From: Caloramator sp.
Lineage (GTDB): Bacteria > Bacillota > Clostridia > Clostridiales > Caloramatoraceae
Assembly (NCBI GenBank): GCA_026418935.1
Contig: JAOAAJ010000070.1
Span: 1 to 39,464, forward strand
Direction: 5' to 3'
DNA length: 39,464 bases
Positions 35,655 through 39,464 of this stretch are shown piece by piece (position 1 is the first letter of the stretch; each line of letters opens with the position of its first letter). Under the pieces are notes generated by a model, which saw only the letters and a list, made by a program, of their open reading frames with translations, had not been told where the DNA came from and ran no database searches. The position numbers and the translations under genes are program-made.

Positions 35655-38600
35655 GTGTCTTTAATAAGGGTTAATATAAATAATAGGGAAATTGCCGCAA
35701 CAGACGATAAAACCATTCTTCAAATTGCTCTTGAAAACGGAATTGATATACCAAACCTATGCTACAGTCAAAAAACAAAACCCTACGGTTCTTGTGGTCT
35801 TTGCGTTGTTGAAGTTGAAGGAAATCCTAAACTCCTTCGTGCCTGCTCAACCTTCCCATCAGATGGAATGATAATAAGAACAAACACAAAACGTACAATT
35901 GCTGCAAGAAAAACAGCCCTTGAACTACTATCCTCTGATCACAGAGGAGACTGTAGACCTCCTTGTGTTAATGCTTGTCCTGCCCATACCGACTGTCAAG
36001 GATATGTTGGGCTCATTGCCAACGGTCAATACAATGAGGCTATAAAACTTGTTAAGAAGGTTATTCCTCTTCCTGCAAGTATAGGTAGAGTTTGTCCTCA
36101 TCCTTGTGAAAGTGAATGTAGGCGAGGTAAAGTTGATAAACCTATTGCTATTGCAGATTTAAAAAGATACATAGGAGAAATTGATGTAAACAATGGCCCC
36201 TTTGTTCCCAAATTAAAACCTACAACGGGTAAAAGGGTTGCAATAATAGGAGGTGGACCTGCTGGTATATCCTGTGCCTATTTTCTTGCAATGGAGGGAC
36301 ATAAGGTTATTATATATGAAGCACAGCCACATCCTGGAGGAATGTTAAGATACGGAATACCTCAATATCGTCTTCCAAAGGAACTACTTGATGCCGAGAT
36401 AAGTACCCTTACTAAAATGGGTGTTGAAATAATATGCAACACAAAGCTTGGAGAAGATATCACTCTATCATATCTAAAAAAGAACTATGATGCCGTATTT
36501 TTAGCAATAGGTGCTTGGGCAAGTACACCACTTAACTGCCCTGGTGAAGAGTTAGAGGGGGTTATAGGGGGAATTGAGTTTTTAAGAAGGGCAACTCTTT
36601 CTGAACCTATATACCTTGGCGAAAAGGTCGTTGTTATAGGTGGCGGTAACACTGCTATGGACGTAGCAAGAACTGCTGTAAGACTTGGTGCAAAGAGTGT
36701 ACAAGTTCTATATAGAAGAACAAAGGAAGAAATGCCTGCAGAGGAAATAGAAGTTAAGGAGGCAGAAGAAGAAGGAGTTGAATTTACCTTCCTTGTTGCT
36801 CCTATTGAAATTATTGGAGATGGAAAAAGAGCAAAAGCTATAAGATGTCAAAAAATGATGCTTGGTGAACCTGATAAATCAGGAAGAAGAAAGCCTATTC
36901 CAATTGAGGGTGAGGAGATTACCTTTGAGGCCGACCTTATAATCTCTGCAATAGGACAAAAGGTTAACCCAGAATGTGTAAAGGAACTTGAAACTACAAA
37001 ATGGGGAACTATATCTGTAAATCCAAATAACTTTAAAACAAGTATGGAGGGCATATTTGCTGGTGGTGAAGCAGTAACAGGTCCTAAAATTGCAATAGAA
37101 GCAATTGCACAGGGTAAAAATGCTGCCTATGTTATAGACAATTATTTAAAGGCAGAAGATGTATCAGTTCCAAACCCCTGCTATATAGTTCAAGATGATT
37201 TATCAGAAGAGGATTTTAAAAAGTTTAGCAAGGAAGAAAGGCAAGAACAATATGTGCTTCCAAGCAGTGAAAGAAAAATGAGCTTTAGACCTATTTCAAA
37301 GGCTTTAACCGAAGAACAGGCAATTAAGGAAGCCTCAAGGTGCCTTGAATGTGGCTGTCACGACTATTTTGAATGTAAATTAGTAAACTATCTACAAAAA
37401 TATAATATTAAGGTTGATAGAATAAAGGGTAAAAAACATAAGAGAGATATAAATAATACACATCCATTTATTTTAAGAAACCCTGATAAATGTATATTAT
37501 GTGGTCTTTGCTATAGAACTTGTGAAGAAGTTATGGGAATAACAGCACTTGGACTTAAAGGAAGAGGTTTTGATTCTGAAGTTATACCTGAATTTAACCT
37601 TCCTCTAAACCAAAGCTCCTGTATATCCTGTGGACAATGTATAGATGTTTGTCCAACTGGTGCCCTTATAGATAGAGCTTCTGTTAAAAAACAAGTTCCT
37701 GTTGAGTTTGATGAGACACATTCTATTTGTAGCTACTGCGGTGCTGGATGTGAGGTTGTTTATCAGTCGAAGGGAGATTTAGTATTTAAGGCTCTTCCAA
37801 ACAAAGAAATATCAGGAATACTTTGTGCAAGAGGAAGATTTGGAACTGAACATATAAATAGTGATTCAAGGCTTAAAACTCCTTTTGTCTTTTATGAAAA
37901 TGCAAGGAGTCAAGTATCTCTTGATGAAGCCCTATCACTTCTTTCTAAAAAATTAAAGCTTGTAGAAGGACAATATGGAAAAGACAGTATTGGTATTTTA
38001 GTCTCACCAAGGTTTACAAATGAAGAGGCCTTTGTATTAAAGAAAGTTGCTGAAAAGTTAAATACAAAATATATTGGCTCTATGGCAATAAAAAATAATG
38101 TACTTGAAAAGGCATTTGGTTATGACGCATCAACAAACAGCTATGATGAATTATTTAGTACTGAACTTATTGTGTCCATTGGAGATGTGGCTGAAAACCA
38201 CCCAGCCTTTGCTTCAAGGCTAAAGGCTGCTGCAAACAAAGTAAAACTTGTTTCAATAAATAGTAATGATACAAGAGTTAAGGAATGGTCAAGTAAGTTC
38301 TATAAAGTTGATAATAACCTAAATTTCCTAAAGGGAGTTATAAAGACTATCATAGAAAAACATATAGGCGAAAAGGAAGTAAGAAATAGATGTAGTGGTT
38401 TTGACGAATTAAGACAATTTGTTGAAAATACTAAAATGACAACTGAAGCTCAAGAATTTGCTGATATGTTTGCTCAAGCTAAAAAGGCAATAATAGTTGT
38501 TGATGAAGACACATTAGGTGAGGCCTCACTTATGCTTTTATCAGATGCTTTATCTTTATGCAAAAAGGTTGGAAAACCTCACAGCGGTATAATAATACTA

Positions 38601-39236
38601 CGCTCAAAGGCAAATACACAGGGCTTTATAGATATGGGAATAAATATATCAGGATATGAAATTTTAAAGGAAGTAGAAAAGGGAAACATAAAGGCACTTG
38701 TTGTAATTGGTGAGGATATATACAGTGAATACTCTAATATGCTAAAGAACTTAAAGCTTTTTGCTACCTTTGACCTATTTGAAACAAGTACTACACAAAA
38801 CTCAAATATAGTGATACCTATTGCAAGCTCTGCTGAAGGATGCGGAACATATACAAACTCTTGTAGAAAAGTTCAAAAATTAAATAGAGCAATAAAGCCT
38901 GTTTTAGGAACTGATAATTTAGGCATATTCCTAAAACTTGCAAATAATCTTGGAATAGAGCTTGAAAACTTAAAGGATGTAGTTGAACATATATCCAAAG
39001 AAATACGCTATTACAAGGGATTTAATAAAGTATATGATAACTTACAAAATGTATTTGTGCCACTAAATAATTTAAAAGGAACACAGGTACTTCATACAGA
39101 TGGATTCGGTACAGAGGATAAAAAGGCTAACCTTATCTTCAAAGAAGATAATTTAATATTCCACAACAAAATGGTGTATGATTCTATTGAAAAGGATTTT
39201 TATAACTTTGCACATAAAAACAACATAAAAATATGA
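35655..39236 (+). CDS. Ferredoxin-GltD-ferredoxin-degenerate MopB fusion; candidate NADP(H) subunit of an Stn-type transhydrogenase
   Basis: 1193 residues. GTG at 35655 is chosen because GGGAG (35642-35646) lies 8 bases before it; an upstream GTG at 35646 overlaps that site. In order: a [2Fe-2S] ferredoxin (C36, C47, C50, C64); GltD-type Fe-S Cys (C100, C104, C108, C114, and C147, C151, C155); an FAD site GGGPAG (199-204) and a second dinucleotide site VVVIGGGNTAMDVARTAVRLGA (NADPH-type, Arg-rich YRRTKEE after it). Then come two [4Fe-4S] sites (CILCGLCYRTC, CISCGQCIDVC) and a MopB N-part with CSYCGAGC (from 692) and CARGRFG. The MopB part has no active-site Cys/Sec and stops before the molybdopterin-binding C-terminal domain, so it is not a formate dehydrogenase. 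It would link NADP(H) to the NuoEF-like subunits. Confidence 0.88.
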   Translation: MSLIRVNINNREIAATDDKTILQIALENGIDIPNLCYSQKTKPYGSCGLCVVEVEGNPKLLRACSTFPSDGMIIRTNTKRTIAARKTALELLSSDHRGDCRPPCVNACPAHTDCQGYVGLIANGQYNEAIKLVKKVIPLPASIGRVCPHPCESECRRGKVDKPIAIADLKRYIGEIDVNNGPFVPKLKPTTGKRVAIIGGGPAGISCAYFLAMEGHKVIIYEAQPHPGGMLRYGIPQYRLPKELLDAEISTLTKMGVEIICNTKLGEDITLSYLKKNYDAVFLAIGAWASTPLNCPGEELEGVIGGIEFLRRATLSEPIYLGEKVVVIGGGNTAMDVARTAVRLGAKSVQVLYRRTKEEMPAEEIEVKEAEEEGVEFTFLVAPIEIIGDGKRAKAIRCQKMMLGEPDKSGRRKPIPIEGEEITFEADLIISAIGQKVNPECVKELETTKWGTISVNPNNFKTSMEGIFAGGEAVTGPKIAIEAIAQGKNAAYVIDNYLKAEDVSVPNPCYIVQDDLSEEDFKKFSKEERQEQYVLPSSERKMSFRPISKALTEEQAIKEASRCLECGCHDYFECKLVNYLQKYNIKVDRIKGKKHKRDINNTHPFILRNPDKCILCGLCYRTCEEVMGITALGLKGRGFDSEVIPEFNLPLNQSSCISCGQCIDVCPTGALIDRASVKKQVPVEFDETHSICSYCGAGCEVVYQSKGDLVFKALPNKEISGILCARGRFGTEHINSDSRLKTPFVFYENARSQVSLDEALSLLSKKLKLVEGQYGKDSIGILVSPRFTNEEAFVLKKVAEKLNTKYIGSMAIKNNVLEKAFGYDASTNSYDELFSTELIVSIGDVAENHPAFASRLKAAANKVKLVSINSNDTRVKEWSSKFYKVDNNLNFLKGVIKTIIEKHIGEKEVRNRCSGFDELRQFVENTKMTTEAQEFADMFAQAKKAIIVVDEDTLGEASLMLLSDALSLCKKVGKPHSGIIILRSKANTQGFIDMGINISGYEILKEVEKGNIKALVVIGEDIYSEYSNMLKNLKLFATFDLFETSTTQNSNIVIPIASSAEGCGTYTNSCRKVQKLNRAIKPVLGTDNLGIFLKLANNLGIELENLKDVVEHISKEIRYYKGFNKVYDNLQNVFVPLNNLKGTQVLHTDGFGTEDKKANLIFKEDNLIFHNKMVYDSIEKDFYNFAHKNNIKI

Positions 39237-39238
39237 TA

Positions 39239-39272
39239 AAACCCTGCAAAGCAGAGCTTTGCAGGGTTATTT
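39239..39272 (+). terminator. Terminator after the redox-complex operon
   Basis: A 13-bp GC-containing stem (39240-39252 with 39256-39268), 3-base loop, then ATTTAAT. Confidence 0.75.
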
Positions 39273-39328
39273 AATCATTCAAAATAAATAAAATATACAT
39301 TTTTTCTTTTTATTTTAATAAAAATACT

Positions 39329-39357
39329 TTGTAATAACAAATTGTTTATGTTATTAT
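39329..39357 (+). promoter_or_regulatory. Candidate promoter with inverted repeat for the last gene
   Basis: TTGTAA (39329-39334), 17-base spacer, TATTAT (39352-39357). The inverted repeat AATAACA/TGTTATT (39333-39339, 39349-39355) lies across it, an operator-like position. Confidence 0.45.
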
Positions 39358-39426
39358 ACAATTGTGAATATTTATTATATTTTTGTAACTTTTTGAAAAG
39401 GAATAGAATGCGAAAGAGGGGTTAAT

Positions 39427-39464
39427 ATGGATGTTATTTTAGGTATGGCAGTTACTTTTTTTGT
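39427..39464 (+). CDS. Start of an unidentified protein, cut by the window edge
   Basis: AAAGAGGGG (39413-39421) precedes an ATG at 39427; the frame MDVILGMAVTFF is open to the edge. The 12 residues are hydrophobic, so a membrane protein or signal-anchor is possible. Nothing more can be said. Confidence 0.55.
   Translation, partial: MDVILGMAVTFF

Noticed and set aside
35655-39236. Formate dehydrogenase alpha subunit
   Set aside because: The molybdopterin part lacks the active-site Cys/Sec motif and the C-terminal cofactor-binding domain; GltD-like parts fit a transhydrogenase better.
33359-39236. Bifurcating [FeFe] hydrogenase operon (HydABC)
   Set aside because: No H-cluster motifs are present in any of the three products, and the operon ends with a terminator at 39239.

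Overview
The window is AT-rich bacterial DNA with the look of a low-GC Gram-positive anaerobe of the class Clostridia. The signs are strong AGGAGG ribosome binding sites, three T-box leaders, AGA/ATA-rich codon use, consensus sigma-A promoters, a BglG/GlcT-type antiterminator site, a sigma-54 activator with its promoter, and NADH-linked iron-sulfur flavoproteins of the bifurcating type. A Clostridiaceae host (Clostridium or Caloramator-like) is my inference; the sequence does not prove the genus. No rRNA, tRNA, insertion sequence, prophage or CRISPR array was seen. It reads as chromosomal core DNA with one or two accessory islands.

Layout. 1-8084: a clostripain-family peptidase gene cut by the window edge, divergent from a giant repeat protein of about 2414 residues built from some 17 DUF11-type beta domains. 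8262-9889: a short zinc-phospholipase-C-like protein and an L-asparaginase. 9914-17549 (mostly minus strand): proS with a proline T-box, an orphan AAA ATPase with a nuclease-like tail, a DUF3842 gene (plus strand), an ECF transporter S component behind an unusual tandem-hairpin leader, asnS with an asparagine T-box, and a beta-CASP RNase. 17662-21676: an AGCS alanine/glycine:cation symporter, ptsG with a RAT/terminator leader, and speD. 21774-24250: an amino-acid ABC transporter operon under a T-box whose specifier reads CAC (histidine). 24399-26809: a branched-chain aminotransferase and an L,D-transpeptidase with two Ig-like domains. 26997-29700: a fluoride riboswitch controlling a cation:proton antiporter and a CLC-F type fluoride/proton antiporter. 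29848-33116: a sigma-54 activator (GAF-PAS-AAA-Fis) followed by an iron alcohol dehydrogenase with a near-perfect -24/-12 promoter and three repeated sites between the two genes. 33359-39236: a three-gene redox complex, NuoE-like, NuoF-like and a 1193-residue ferredoxin/GltD/degenerate-MopB fusion. It matches the architecture I recall for the Sporomusa-type electron-bifurcating transhydrogenase (Stn). 39427-end: start of another gene.

How the parts work together. Several units couple amino-acid supply to expression through RNA sensors (Pro, Asn and His T-boxes). The fluoride unit is a complete sense-and-export module. The sigma-54 activator, alcohol dehydrogenase and transhydrogenase-like complex form a plausible NAD(P)H/alcohol redox island. 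The best candidates for something little described are the ECF leader with two identical ACGAA-loop hairpins (14300-14387), the giant leaderless DUF11 protein beside a C11 protease, and the repeated activator sites upstream of the alcohol dehydrogenase.
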